Shown piece by piece: positions 1 to 12,828 of a stretch of 64,000 nucleotides of DNA. The translations under genes were made by a program, and so were the position numbers. The stretch's first letter is position 1, and every line of letters begins with the position of its first letter. The stretch comes from Caenorhabditis remanei (Eukaryota > Nematoda > Chromadorea > Rhabditida > Rhabditidae), in assembly GCF_010183535.1 (NCBI RefSeq), contig NC_071332.1:496001-560000 (forward strand). Reading direction: 5' to 3'. The notes below the pieces were generated by a model, which saw nothing but the letters and a program-made list of their open reading frames with translations, was not told the origin of the DNA and did not search any database.

Positions 1-2582
1 CCTCCTTCTTCTCTGCTCTTCTTTCCACTTGGCTCGATGCCAGCAAAGAAATATTGAGCTATTGATACGCGAAGAGAAAATCGCATCTCTCACTCGGCAT
101 CTCTGTAGGAATAGAAGTGGTGAAAAGAACATGACGATGATTAATGAGCGGAACTAAATTCTGACAGGACTACAAGCGGAAGAGATATCGAGAGAGGAAA
201 CAACGGATAGAGATTTGATTGGGGGAAATGAGTACTAGAGGTGTCAGCTCTTCTTCTTTTTCTTCTTCAATGGTTTCGTCTTGTGGTGCTCATTGATCAA
301 TGAGTGTATATACACTTGAGGACATCGTAGATCAAGCTGGATGGATATAGTGCCCTTCTCGTTTCCATCGCCATCCGTCAAAAAGTTTCAAGAAACAGGA
401 AACTAAAAACGCGATGGAGAGGTGACGACCTCGGATCTTATCTCACCCCACACTACTGCTATACTACGAATTTCAATTCTCTGCATGGTTAGTAGTGAAG
501 GAGGAAAAGAGGGGCGCGGTAGCTAACACGGATGGGATAATTAATCGTGAAATCGGTTCACGCCGTCCCAGGGTCAGAATCTCTAGATCTTGAGTATCTG
601 TGGAAACTGTAAACACATTGGGGACGAAAACAGGTGGAATTCCAATGGTCAGGAAGTCATCGAGATGCTGGGGATTCTGAATCACTTTTCACAATAAGCA
701 AAAATCAAATAATTTCAGATCAGAATACTGAAATCTGAATCATTTTCAGATTTTTGCACAGAATTCCAATAAATATCACTGATTACATCCTGAACATCTA
801 TAGCCTCTAATCTTCTTGTTCTTTGCGGTGGTGAGGTTGTAAACAATCAGATTCCTCAACTCGTGATGACACTGGCTGCAACGACGAAATCAGAATACAT
901 AGATCAATTCGTTATATAAGTTGTTCATCAGGTTCAAAAACTGAGAGAACGATCGGACTACGGTAGCGTAGCGGAAAACCGAGACACTTGATTACCATAA
1001 CCCTCTAGACCCATTTGTTGAAACCAATAGCCTCAACATGTTCTTTTCAATGTGTTCGTCATAAAAAGGACACTCTTCTCCATCTCTTCTTTTGTTCGTC
1101 GCTCAAAACGGGGGTGGTCTAAATGCACAAAGCGCATCTAATTACGGAAATGTAAATGAGTCCCCTCTTCCGATTCCCATTTGGTGAGATGACGGGGATC
1201 GTATTGGCGGGTGGAAAATGGGGAAAATGGAGTTGTACTTTTAGACCGAAACGAAGTGCACCGGTTTGAATTCGAATTCAAATTCAAAAGGTAGACTAGA
1301 CCTGGTCTTCGACTTCGAGGGGGGGTCTTCTCTCTTTCACAGAAAAAATGCTTGTCTGGTGCGGCTCTTTTGATAACATGTCTGTGGTGGTGGCGGTGTT
1401 CTTCAAAAGGATGCTGATCTCTTGTCAATAGAGAGACCGTTTTCCTGAAACTCAGTCACATGAGACTGTTGTCATCACGTCACGAGTTTCCGGAGGGAAA
1501 ATATGACTATTCGAGGAGAGAAAAACGTCATCTTACAAGTGCATCGTTTTATCGTTTTTCAGATACAAGGAAAACGCTTGTCGTAAAAGGGCAAGCACTT
1601 TCAGAGTGCATTCATTCCTATCCCCTTTGCTTACGGTCGGTGGATCAGCTAAGACCCGTTCGATTTAATTGCAACACACATGTAATCTTTCGCCTCCTTC
1701 TCCTTCTTCCTATCGCATTCCTTTCCCGCCATCTTCGAAAAACGGAAAGAAAACGCGACACAAACAGTTCTTCAGGCACGAAAACATTGTTTGTACGCAT
1801 ATGCAGATAGTGTGGTCGTCTTATAGTAGGTTGATAGTAGAAAACCCCCCGCCCGGCCATATGATGATAGCGACGACGACACAACGCACAATTTGTCACG
1901 TGCAACACCATTTCTCGACGACATGAATATGATAATACATACACCCGTTAAGGGTCTCTCCAACGATTCCAGCCGGTTTCATTTCTAGGTGAAAGTCCAC
2001 TATTCACACTTCGGTCTTGTCATCTGGAGAGATAGTAGGCGAAGAAGAAGCGTGAATGAATGAATACCGGGGGTTTCCTTTTTCTTCATCAAACAAGGAA
2101 GTGAAAGAAGACGTCAAGAAGGAAGTGAAACCGTTTCTTCAGATGGAGTGCGAAAAAAAAACGAGGTCGGGGCATAGTAAATGTTACAAATTGTAGATAT
2201 TGTATCAGGCGTGAATGAATCAAACCAAGTTTCGAGAAAGTGGACAGTGTCAGTGTCTCCTATCATTTACTGGAATGAGGAAGGAAAAGAAAAAAGATGA
2301 AGCATGAGGAAGATATTTCCGCATTATCACAGAACATCGGGAAGTGATAACATACGGGAAAATGTGTGGTGACAAACATGGAGAGAATCGTCGTTGGAGG
2401 AAGTTTTTGTTGTTCGAGGAAGAGGGGGAGAGGAAAACGGATAGTGTTGCGAGGTTCGGGGGACCTCTGGAAAGAGTCTGGATACGAGACCTTCCGGAAA
2501 TGACGAATTCAGAAGTTACAGATTTCGTCTCAATTCTCAGAATCTTCTTACAGTCCTGATACCGAAATCTTCATCTAGAAGC
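1..2582. other. No supportable gene
   Basis: No chain of exons with compatible splice sites and phases was found on either strand. The longest candidate is a 70-codon minus-strand frame at 473-685 preceded by a weak acceptor (GAAAAG); it has reasonable composition but no partner exon. The stretch could be intergenic or a long first intron of a gene to the left. Confidence 0.4.
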
Positions 2583-2590
2583 CTCCAGAC

Positions 2591-2934
2591 CATACTTGCA
2601 AAATATCGGCCCGGCCCGGGCCGGTAGAGAAAGTTGCCGGCCCGGCCCGGCCCGGTCGGCCCGGAGTCAAAAAATGAGCACAATTTTTTCACAAAATTTT
2701 TCGAAATTTTTTGAAATTTTTATCAAAAATAGTCAAAAATCCTATGTAAACTTGAGTTTTATCGATATGTAAAAACATAGTCGAAAATTCGACTTTTTTG
2801 CGAAAAAATCAAAAAAAATTTCAAAAAAATTCAAATTTTCAAATTTTTGTACTGTGACCCGGGCCGACCGGGCCGGGCCGGGCCGGGCCGGTGAAAATTC
2901 TCAAATCGGCCCGGCCCGGCCCGTTGCAAGTATG
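2591..2934. mobile_element. hAT-type MITE (GC-tipped family, 344 bp)
   Basis: Starts CATACTTGCAA and ends TTGCAAGTATG, an exact inverted pair. It is flanked by the 8-base duplication CTCCAGAC at 2583-2590 and 2935-2942. Inside each end lie runs of GGCCCGG, and the centre is AT-rich without coding potential. Eight-base duplications are typical of hAT transposition. It is closely related to the copy at 57812-58111. Confidence 0.9.
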
Positions 2935-2942
2935 CTCCAGAC

Positions 2943-5900
2943 TCCTAGATCTACTCCCACATATCCTAAGATCTAGAATTCCATATATTTATAGAATTCC
3001 ATCGGATTACTACCAGACAATAGCCTCCGGATTACTACTATTATCCAAGTTCATTCATCTCTCCACGCAATGTTCACAGAAGACGTTGTTGTTAAGGCAT
3101 CAAAGATCAACGGTTCCGGTGGTGATGGTGGGTTGATTGGAATGTGTAGACTTATAGGGTTACACACTGACACAATAACTACTTTAGTGTAGTTGTTTTC
3201 TGCGCAACTTGGCTACAAACTTGAAGGGAAAACTTACAGCAAGAACCGTATTGACTGCTGAGCAGCTTCCTAATAGGAGATCTGAGTTGGAGAGTTCAAA
3301 AGCCAAATAAAACAGGTGATATCATTTGGAATTCGTGGCATTTCATTTCCGACGGATAGAATGATTCTAGCAAAACTTGCGATCCTTCCGATTTTCGTCG
3401 CCATCTGATTTACGACCGCCATCAAACGCCTTTTCGACGAAATGTGTTAGGATTCATACCCTATTCTATATCAATGACTACTTTATTTAGCCGAAAATGT
3501 TAATCGGGGATACTGTAATCTGACGTAACTTTGTGATAGTCGGATTCGATCAAAAATCAGGTAATTCCTTCTTTCGGAACGACGTGCCAAACTGCGATTC
3601 CCCCGGGAGAGTCAATTAGTCAAAAACTGAGAGCACCTGCTCTCATCCAGACTCCAGGAGGACATCCGCGAATAACAACGTGAATGTGACGGATAATTCG
3701 AAGAAAACGGGACAGAAAAGAGGTCAGAGCAGCAAAAACAGCTTTACACTCTGTGTGAATTTTCTGTGTGTGTGTGTGTTGACTCCGAGAGGATGTTGAT
3801 ATGTTTCGTTCGAGGAAGTGAATGTATGTGAGTGTTGAAAACATTGGGAGAAAAAAATCAATGAGTGGGGATTCCGGAAGTCTAGACTCATAGGTGCAGT
3901 TGTAACACGTTATTTTCGACGGAGAGACTTAAAAGTTTTGAGTGAGGGTCAAAACAAAGGAAACTTAGCAAGTTTCGTTTCAAATTTTCGATGAAAGATA
4001 ACGCGAGAGCTGAACCTGGGATGTAATATAACGTCCGGCGATTCCTCATTCAGGAGTCGGAAGTTAGAAGTCGGAAGTGAAGAAAGCCCAAAAGTCAGAA
4101 GTTGGAAGTCGGAATTCCATGCAACTCTGACGTCCGGCGAGTCTTTTTCGAAAGAGTTTTACTGAATAAGCTCGGAAATCTGGCCGAGGCCTCATTTATG
4201 GGCTGGAGGTCGAAAATGAATAGGTTGACACGTAGTTCGCTTTAAAATCAAATGCTTGAATCGAAAAATATGCAAAGAATATTTCTTTGTCAAAGATGCC
4301 GATCACAACAAGTTATTTGTATGTTATCTGGTGATGGCCGAGTTAGAGAACCATTTCAGCCATTTAGCGAACTAAGTTTTTCGGAAGACTTTTACCAGAA
4401 TAGGTTCACGCTTCAACGGAATCGAGCAACATCAAAAGATAGAAAGTTAATGCTCAGAGTGACTCGGAATTGAGAAAATCATAGAGGAAAACACGGATTT
4501 TTCACACTAGTGTTCCAAAAACCGTTCGCTTTAATGAAAGAGTAAAAATGATTCACGAAGGAAGTCGTTCCGGGGGAAACCCCTTTTAAAAGGAAACATC
4601 AAAAGGCATCGAACCTTTTGTGTGTAGACAGCGAGAGCACCAAAACAGTTCTGACTGAAAAAAACGAATGACGAATTCTGAATTCCAGGTTGCCGGCGGG
4701 AGGGCGGAGCTTCCATGACGATGACAATACCGATTTTGTGGTCATTCTTCGTTGTCTTTCCCCACTCAATTTGCATACAGACGCATTGAATTTCAGCGAA
4801 AATCATTGAAAATCGCGTTAAGCACTGCGCCATATGCGCATCGAAAATTCCGTATTTTCGACTTTAAAAGTGTGTGATTTTCGATTTTTCGATTACAACT
4901 ACTTTGATTTCATCATATGTACGCAACCTTCTGGTCATGGGCCCATGGCTTATCAGTGTATAGTCGGGCGGTGTAAAAGATACGAATAATTATAATTAGT
5001 CTTAATTAAATAATAAGGAGAAGGGGGGAATACCCTCGTCTATTGTCAGTGATGTTTGCTCTCAAACAATAAACTACAAAACACGAAAAACACAAAAATC
5101 GTCATAAAAACTCACTTTTTTCGCCTTCAAACCGTCAATTTGGTGGTCCAAATCGATGTTAGATCTGGAAATTTACAATTTAAGAATCCATCACCGAAAA
5201 CAAGAAAATCGAGACGAACTTGAAGGTGAATCATAGTAGAAATGAGAAATGAAAGAAAATTGAAAATTTTTTCAACGTTTGGGCGGGAAATTCGTGGAAA
5301 AAAGAAAAAAATATGCAAATTTTCAAGTTTTTTTTGAAATAATGGGATTTTTTGAGGATGAAATGGTGAATCATCGATCATTCTAAATTTTAGATTCTAA
5401 AAATAGAAAAAGGCAGTAAAATGGAATTTTCTGGTTCAAAAATCAAATTTTGGAGAGAAATAGGTCAAAAATTGTGTTGAGGCGCTTAAAATCCGAATTT
5501 TTGAATATAAAAGGTATTTCCCGTACAAAAATGAGATCAAAACTTCTTTTTTTTGACAGGAATTTATCGAAAATTGCTAATTTGCGCCGGGAATGGTATA
5601 AAATAAGGTTTTGCTTGAAATAAGGAAATTTTGAGTTATTTTAAACTTTTTAAGAGAAAGAGTTTTAATTTGACTTAAAAAACAATACAATTATACATTT
5701 CACGCTTTGCTTTCATTGAAAAATTGCAAAAAATCGGGAAATTAAAAGAAAATCTCATTTTGAGACTATTTTTACACGGGAAACGATGATATGTTGATCG
5801 AAACTTCACAAATACCCACTTTTCATAGAATAAAAGTAAAAAATTGTATTTCAAACACATTCAAGATGTCAAATCGCTGAAAGAATTATTTGAAAACTGA

Positions 5901-6189
5901 AAATTCGGAGTTTTTGTGAATTAAAAAATGTTTTTAGCTGGTGCCTACGGTAGTTGAAACATGTGCATTTTCGCGTGGTGGTGTTTGCGGAACTTTTTTT
6001 GACACGTGGATTTTTATTGATGGGTTTTCAGATTTTTAAAGTTATTCAGAACTCTATTGCTGTGATTGTCTTCCGGCAAAGAAATGTTTGGTGTTTCTAT
6101 ATCAAAAAAGACAATTTCTTACCAAAAGTTACGTTTTCTGGCTCAAAGGCATAGAATAAAACGGGATTAACAAACTTCCATTACACAAA
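2943..6189. other. Intergenic, no supportable gene
   Basis: Only short frames without consistent splice partners are present, for example 4252-4473 plus and 4531-4833 minus. A short GT run lies near 3766-3780. From about 5000 the sequence becomes AT-rich and intron-like. A partial small MITE at about 4040-4122 is listed separately. Confidence 0.4.
4040..4122. mobile_element. Partial MITE related to the 24688-24766 copy
   Basis: Contains repeated GGAAGTC units and ends GGAATTCCATGCAACTCTG, exactly like the right end of the small element at 24688-24766. The flanks share ACGTCCGGCGA on both sides (about 4029 and 4123), suggesting a target duplication, but the left terminal repeat is not recognisable. 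Confidence 0.5.
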
Positions 6190-6195
6190 TTTATT
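6190..6195 (-). terminator. Polyadenylation signal of mre-11
   Basis: AATAAA on the minus strand about 100 bases beyond the mre-11 stop codon, a normal distance for a nematode 3' end. Confidence 0.55.
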
Positions 6196-6296
6196 CGTAA
6201 AACACACAAAATCAATCAGTTTTAAAACTTTTAAAAAATAAAGCGAATGCAATAACCGGTCATTTACAACATTGAAACCTCAAAAAAGTAAATTAA

Positions 6297-9200
6297 TTAG
6301 AAGAAGCTCATATCTCGTTTTCTTGTAGTAGTAGTAGTAGCCTTCGCACGCCCTCTTCCTCTCGTGGCTCTTGTAGGTGGAGGCGGAGAATTAGAATCAT
6401 CGAGCACAACGAATCCATCATCATCTGATTCGACTTGAGCTCTCGTCGGAGCTGCTCTCGCTGTCTTTCCACGAGTGCCACGTGTCGCTCCGCCTCTCGA
6501 TCCTCTCCCTCTTCCACGTGTCGGTTTCGCCGTAGACGTGCTGACTGGCTCATCATCAGAATTCATCGGCTCATCGTCGTCCTCTTCTTCTTGTTCATCA
6601 AATCTCTGAGGTCTCTGAGGCATATAGAATTGTCGCTCGTCATCGTCGTCTTCTTCCCCTTCTGGAGCTGTAACGGGTCTCTCACAATCCGCTTTTTTCA
6701 GCTCAAACAAGTCCTTTTCAATCAAATCCCTGAAACTTTCCATATCCGACAGACTCTCTATAGGAGGCAAAGGCATCTTCTTCAGTGTGTTTCGAACGAC
6801 ACCGATTTGGGCCAGAAGGCAATTATCGAAATTGCGGTTGGCTGAAGCCGCCGTACCGCCCTCTTCGATTTCAGAGTATTGGTCGAGCGCTTTTCCGATT
6901 CCAAACGGTTTCAGAACGGTCATCTGATCGTCGAGAGGTTGATGGGTGAAGTAGTCATTGATCTGAAATAATTTATTTTGAAATTTTCATATTTTTTCAA
7001 TTTTGAAATTCTATCAGCTCGGCAAAGCTTTTAATATCGAGTTTTAAGCCATTTCACTCGTTTTCAGCTCAAAAAAATTCTCAAAAATCTAATTTTAAAG
7101 TGATTTTCCTAGTTTTTCTGTCAAAAATGCGATTTTCAGCTCCAAAATCCACCTTTCACCGATTTTTTGCCAAAAATCAAGTTTTTGAGCTTTTCTTTGA
7201 AAGTTGTTGCTGTAAAAATGACAAATTTCGGGTAAAAAATCCGATTTTCCGCCGATTTTCAGCAACAGCCGTTCGGTTTCAGTAGAGCGCGGTTGTACGA
7301 AGCGTGCCGTGCTATTAGCAGCCCACCCCCTATTACAACTGCGCTCCACCGTAAACGAGAGAGTATCGGCGAGAGACGCAGAGTTTTACAACACAGATTT
7401 TCATAGTTTTTGATTAATTTTCGCTGTTTTTCATAAAATTTACAAAAAACTTTTGAAAAACAGCGAAAATTGGTCAAAAACTGTGAAAATCTGAGTCGGC
7501 GCGAGAAAAAAAAACTGAGAAAACGCTGCGTCTCTCGCCGATACTCTCCCGTTTGCGATAGAGCGCAATTTGTAATAAAATTGCTCGGCTAATAATACCA
7601 TTGTCTGCAAATTGGCGGCGGAAACATGTCCCAACTCATCGGCCAACTCGTTATTCTGTTGTCCCCGCTGTCTTCTCGCTCGTGCTTCACTCGATACATT
7701 CTTCTTAATCGTCACCATATCCACCGCATTCGCCACCGTATTCTCATAACGGAGACCGATTCGTTTCGCGTTTGCAGGAGTGATATTGAGCCATTCGCCA
7801 TCGTAGATCACTTTCAGACGAATCAACGGGAGTTCTGGTTGTCGTGGACCTCGTTTCGCCTTTGCTCTCGAAATCATTTCGTTTAGTTTCGCTTCGATTG
7901 CCATCTCATCGATATATCGACCGTCTCGGTTTCTCGGACGGTCTAATTTGGTCGCCGGACGGCATCCTGGCGGGATTTTGTCGAGAAGCAACTCATCACA
8001 GATCATTGGACGGACAGTTTGGAGTGGGATCGGTTTCGAGGCGAATTTGCGGCCCTTAATCTGAAAAAAAAGTATGTTTTTGAGAGGAAATTCTAGGAAA
8101 AGTTCTGAAATTTTGGATTTTTGGGTGAATTCACTGGAAATGCGTCAGAAATACCTCAAATTTCAAATTTTAAAGTACTTTATGAAACTTTTTCAAAATT
8201 TTCAGTTTTTATTTCGAAATTTACAGCTCTTTGATGTTTTTGAGGGGAAAATCTAGAAAAAAGTTAGAATGTTTGGACCGAAAACCTCTCTTCGAGCGTT
8301 GCGTCAGAAACGCGCCCAACGCACCCCAGAATGTCCATCAAAATGCGGTTCAAAAACGACAAGAAACCCGAACTTTCTAAACTGGTGCACCGTTGACGCG
8401 TTTTCCAAGAATTTTGAAAAGCGTTGAAGGTGCGCCAGTTCAAGCTCAACTCCATTGCTGGCGTATTGTTGGCGTCTTTTCAAACTTACCAAAAACGAGT
8501 TCAAAGTTTTTGTTATCAAAGTGTTTCAAAATTCTTGAAAAACGCGTCAACGGTGCGCCAGATTAGAAAATTCGGATTCTTGTCATTTTTGAGTATAAAA
8601 GCGCGCCAAAGATATGCCAGTCACGGATTTTTTGTTATTTTTCCAAAACCAAGAAATTTTCGATATTTGAAATGCAAAAAACACCCAAAATTCGCTTATT
8701 TTCCCACATAACTATGAACCTTTATCAAGAACACATTCTTCTGCAACGCCTCCTCCGGCGTCAACGACGTGGCCACCGTAGATCCGGGCTGTAGAATATA
8801 GAATCCATCTCCGACGGCTTCCGACGCAGCGACATACTGCGGATCGGGTTTACACTCGTGTTCGTGTCCCCAAACCAATAAATCGAAGAATTGAGGGATG
8901 AGAGACTCTGGAAGATAGTTTCCGGTGGATCGATGCATCGCACGACGTGGGCGATTCTGATGAAGAACGAATAGATTGAACCAGTCCTCTGCGCCAGCGT
9001 TTGGACGGAGAAAAGTGATATTTTCGTCTTTAAATGCTCTCACAAGACGGTCATCTCGTTGACTACCGAGACCGTAAAGAGCTAGACGAGTCTCTCCTTT
9101 CCGCAATAAAATTGGTGAAATCAGGAATTCCTGAATGCTCTCATGCTTTCCAAACAAGTTCACCAGACCTGCTTCATGCAGAAGATCTAGAGCGGTGAGA

Positions 9201-10259
9201 CCTTTTCCAGAAAGATCATCATGATTTCCATGAATTGTGAATATCGGTAGACCGACGTTCAGATTCTGATCGTAATAGTTCACATGATCGAACACACTTT
9301 GGTTGAAATTCACCGATGCGTCGGAGAGAAATTCCAACGAAATCGGATTCTCATTCAAACAATATTTTCGGAGAAGCTGTGTCACTCTGTGCTGACACTC
9401 TCTCGACGGATTATTCTCATGATAGAGATCACCACCCAGTAGAACCATATCCACTTTTTGTTCGGTCGCGATTTGAAGCACTTCTTCGAAGGTGTTCACG
9501 GCGTCCATATGGCTAAAAATATCGAAATTTTTCGGTCAAAAAACTCAAAAATTAGGTATTTTTTGAACATTTTCGAGTATTTTAGACAAATTTTCAGCTT
9601 TTTTCGAGCAAAATTGGTTTTTAAAGCTCAAAAGTCAATTTTTGGAACAAAAAAGTTACTTTCTAGCTGAAAAAGTCTGTAAAACTAGATTTTCAGCTCA
9701 GAACCTCAAATTTTGTATTGAAAAATCAATTTTTGTGCGAAAAGTTTCTAAAAACTCAATTTTCTGCTCAAAAATTTAATAATGAAGTTGAAAGTTCACT
9801 TTTAAGCTGAAAAACTCAAATTATTCGAATTTTTCTACACCAACGGAAAATCTTATTTAAAGCGATTATCAGTTATTTCTATGCTAATTCAATTTTTTTT
9901 TGAAATTGGAAAATTTATATTTTAAAACAATTTTAAATCAAAAATTTTACTACATACATATTCGGTTTATTCTCTCCATAACCGCAGTGAATGTCAGTGG
10001 CCACCAGAATTTTGATAACATCGTCTACTTCATCGCGTACTGGCTTCACATCGTCGTCTAGACTGAAAATAAAATTTTTCAAACTTTTTTTTCAAAATTC
10101 GTTTAAAAATTACTCTTCAACCATTGTGTCATGAGCGGCATCTGGTCTCTGTGAGCACGCGACTTCACTCTCTTCGGTTTCTCTCGGTCTTCTGACCGAA
10201 GACGTCGGCATTTGGCTGTCAGCGACGAAATCTTCGAAACTGTCATCGCTACCGCACAT
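6297..10259 (-). CDS. mre-11: MRE11 double-strand-break repair nuclease
   Basis: Nuclease subunit of the MRE11-RAD50 complex, acting in the nucleus on DNA ends in break repair and meiosis. Exons (minus): 10114-10259, 9958-10062, 8720-9512, 7599-8060, 6297-6962, giving 723 residues, close to the family length in C. elegans. Phosphoesterase motifs are all visible: DIHCGY near residue 72, GGDLYHEN near 110, GNHDD near 179, VLHQNR near 266 and GHEHEC near 299. The C-terminal part (exon 5) is an acidic stretch followed by RGRG/RGG repeats and ends MSFF, resembling the arginine-glycine tail of metazoan MRE11. The start is supported by an N-terminus beginning MCGSDDSF and by an acceptor CAG one base before the ATG, a probable spliced-leader site. 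Introns 3 and 4 carry fold-back repeats. Family and gene identity are secure; exon ends are by eye. Confidence 0.96.
7331..7578. mobile_element. Fold-back MITE in mre-11 intron 4
   Basis: Left arm (7331-7382) starts TATTACAACTGCGCTCCACC and right arm (7526-7578) ends GCGCAATTTGTAATA; the arms are about 50 bases and near-complementary, including CGAGAGAGTATCGGCGAGAG. Just left, 7280-7318 holds a second half-copy with GAAGCGTGCCGTGCTATTAG. It belongs to the GCGCTCTACCG family also seen at 16326, 20310 and 20985. Confidence 0.75.
8355..8595. mobile_element. Fold-back element in mre-11 intron 3
   Basis: The roughly 65-base stretch from 8358 (GACAAGAAACCCGAACTTTC) recurs inverted at about 8522-8592, including AACGCGTCAACGGTGC. 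The loop holds no coding frame. Probably a non-autonomous DNA element; no target duplication was resolved. Confidence 0.65.
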
Positions 10260-10429
10260 TCTGGAAGTTAAAATGCATATTTTTTCGCAATTTTCACTAT
10301 TATTTTCCGAAAAATCGAGTTTAAAAAGGGGTTTCTAAGATTATTCGCGATTTTCAGTGTTGTTTTCCGAAAGAAAAATGCTGAAATTTCATGAAATTCA
10401 AATCTAAAAATGCGCGAAACGCGAGAGGG

Positions 10430-10512
10430 ACTAGTTTTCTCTGACGCCGCTCCTCTTCCGCAGGCCCTGTACTCCACTCGGACAAGCGATGACGTCGCCG
10501 CCGCAAACACCG
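10430..10512. promoter_or_regulatory. GC-rich upstream segment of mre-11
   Basis: A GC-rich block about 200 bases before the mre-11 start, in an otherwise AT-rich setting. It contains CTGTACTCCACTCGGACAAG, a diverged copy of the dispersed palindromic end found at 21452 and 21820, and a TGACGTCGCCG stretch. It may be promoter, repeat remnant or both. Confidence 0.3.
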
Positions 10513-12430
10513 TCACGCAAAAATGCGGACATTAAAAAAATTTGATATTTTTTGAGATTTTTCGCTGAAATTTACGGAAAATCGCTCTATTTTTTACGCT
10601 TCTTTTGCTTTTTGCCACTAATTTTTCGATTTTCACTCTTTCCGATCAAGATTTTCTCATTTTTAAACGCTCCGCCGGCCGTTTTTTTACATAGTTTTCG
10701 AGGATTTCAATCAGACAATGTTTAAAAATTACCAATTTTTGTCCGCTGCTTTTTATGATCATAATGTTCGTTTTCTGAGATGCCGATCACTTTTTAAAGT
10801 AGAAACAGACATTAATGAGAAATTGTCGTAGGATATGAGACATTGTGACGTCACGGTCGTAAACACTCACGCAAAAATGCGGACCTTTAAAATTTTGATG
10901 ATTTTAGAGGTTTTTTTCATACTTGTCAAGGGCCGGGCCGGGCCGGGCTTTTTTTTCAAAACGTCAGGCCCGGCCCGGCCCGGCCCGTCAGGCCCGTCTT
11001 TTTGGAGGGAATTTATTTTTTCAAATTTTTAATGAATATTTTGAAATTACAAAAAAAGTAAATCGGTTTAAAACACATTTAGTTTATTTTTCAACCGACG
11101 AAATTAACAATAACAACAAATTTAAATTCGAACTACAACAAAAAACAAACAACATCATAAAAACAAGATATAATTAAAGCCACTCTGGAAATTTTGAGGC
11201 AAGTTGAGCTCCTAGTACAACTAATTCAGCTTTTTCACTTCCCAATCTGGTTCTTCGTTTGTCTAAAAGATATGAAGAGCGTAATTTCGGAGCATCGTTG
11301 TAATTTTTTTTGGCGGCAACGAAAAATTTCAAAAACAAAATTTCATTAAAAAATTTCAAAAATCCCAGATTCCTGAAAAGACGGGCCTGACGGGCCGGGC
11401 CCGGGCCGAAGCTTTTCAGGCCCGGCCCGTCATTTGACAAGTATGGTTTTTTTTATTGAAATTTACTGAAATTTGCTCAAATTTGACGTTTATTGTGCAC
11501 TTTGTTAACTAATTGATCAATTTTCGCTCCATCCGATCATGTTGATCTCATTTTTACGCTTCGGCGACCATTTTTAATCAGATTTCTCTGATTTTAAATA
11601 GGGCATTATTATTTATTTGATATTAATTCTTGTCCGCTGCTTCTCCGTTGCTTTTTATTATCATAATGCTGATTTTCTGAGATGTCGGTCACTTTTTAAA
11701 GTAGAAACAGACATTAATGAGAAATTGTCGTAGGATATGAGACATCGTGACGTCACGGTCGTAAACACTGTCACGCAAAAATGCGGAACTTTAAAATTTT
11801 GATGATTTTTGAGAGTTTCTGTGGAAATTTACTGAAAATTGCTCAATTTTGACGCTTATTGTGCATTTTTAGAACTACTTTTTTGATTTTCATCCTCTCT
11901 GATCGAGTTTATCTCATTTTTAACGCTTCGCTGCCCGTTTTTAATGCAGGTTTTGCCGAGTTTAGTTAGAGAGCTTCAAAATATTGATTATTATTTTTTC
12001 GCAGGTTCTTCGTTTCTTTTAATGATCACCATGCTTATTTTCAGAGATATTGATCGCTTTTTGAAGTAAAAAAGTGAATTAATGAAAAGTTGTCGTAATA
12101 TATGAGACATTTTGACTTCCGAAATTCAAAATGTTCATATTTTTTGATAGTTTTCTTTGGAAACTTACTGATATTTGCTCAAAGTTGACTTTTTCACTAA
12201 TTTCTCAATTTTTGCTCCTTCCGATCGTGTCTACTTCGTTTTTATGCTTCGTCGAACGTTTTTTAAATAGGTTTCGCTGATTTTAATCAGAGAATATATA
12301 TTTTTGAATATTAATTCTTGTCCGCTGCTTCTCCATTACCTGTTTGATCGTAATACTCATTTTCGGAGATATTAATCACTTTTCAAAGTAGAAACCGACA
12401 ATAATGAAAAGTTGTTTTCCGAGTAGCGGT
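10490..12430. repeat. Diverged tandem series, unit about 365 bp
   Basis: CACGCAAAAATGCGGAC recurs near 10513, 10869 and 11772, and a weaker fourth unit starts near 12115. Each unit also carries GTAGAAACAGACATTAATGA (10799, 11699, diverged at 12064 and 12389) and TTCTTGTCCGCTGC. Removing the 528-base hAT element and its target duplication restores spacing near 366 bases. No coding frame is maintained. Confidence 0.7.
10918..11445. mobile_element. hAT-type MITE (GC-tipped family, 528 bp)
   Basis: Starts CATACTTGTCAAGGGCCGGG and ends GACAAGTATG; flanked by GTTTTTTT at 10910-10917 and 11446-11453. It is the longest copy in the window and interrupts one unit of the 365-base tandem series, so it is younger than that series. 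No transposase frame. Confidence 0.88.
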
Positions 12431-12828
12431 TGTTTAACTCATTTTCCCAGCTGCAAAGTTTCGACATACAATGTTCTTGTAGATTTATCCGCATTGTAAT
12501 CGAAAGCTTTACATTTGTTGCTCTAAATCATTGTAATTTTGTTGTTTTCTCTTGGCAACAGCTTTCTACCGTTTTCTACAGTTTCCAGTTCTTTTTGTCA
12601 GAATTCTATTTTTGCTTGCTGTATTATTGCGTTTTGCTTCAATGTTCTGCCAAACTCTAATTTCCTGTTCATTCAATGTTTTTTTTTGTTTTCTATGAAA
12701 TGTTTTCCACTGAAATCCGTTTTCGCTTTATTCTGCTCGGCTCTTTTTAAACGTTCCCTCTCTTTTTTCCTTATCACCCTTCTTGTTTTTTTTTCCAAAA
12801 TCTCTTACAATGTTCACATTTTTCAGAT
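12431..12828. other. T-rich stretch, no gene seen
   Basis: Strongly pyrimidine-rich on the plus strand, ending in ACATTTTTCAG directly before the decayed gene at 12829. It could be that gene's upstream intron. No coding signal of its own. Confidence 0.35.

Noticed and set aside
473..685. Minus-strand 70-codon frame as an exon
   Set aside because: Composition is plausible, but the acceptor is weak and no neighbouring exon in phase was found.
4252..4473. 73-codon plus frame as a gene
   Set aside because: No splice partners, no recognisable motif and isolated in AT-rich DNA.
6308..6556. 82-codon arginine-rich minus frame overlapping mre-11
   Set aside because: It is an out-of-frame reading of the mre-11 C-terminal repeats.
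10918..11445. Reading frames rich in Arg, Pro and Gly inside the GC-tipped ends as coding
   Set aside because: They arise from GGCCCGG repeats in the MITE termini and differ between copies.
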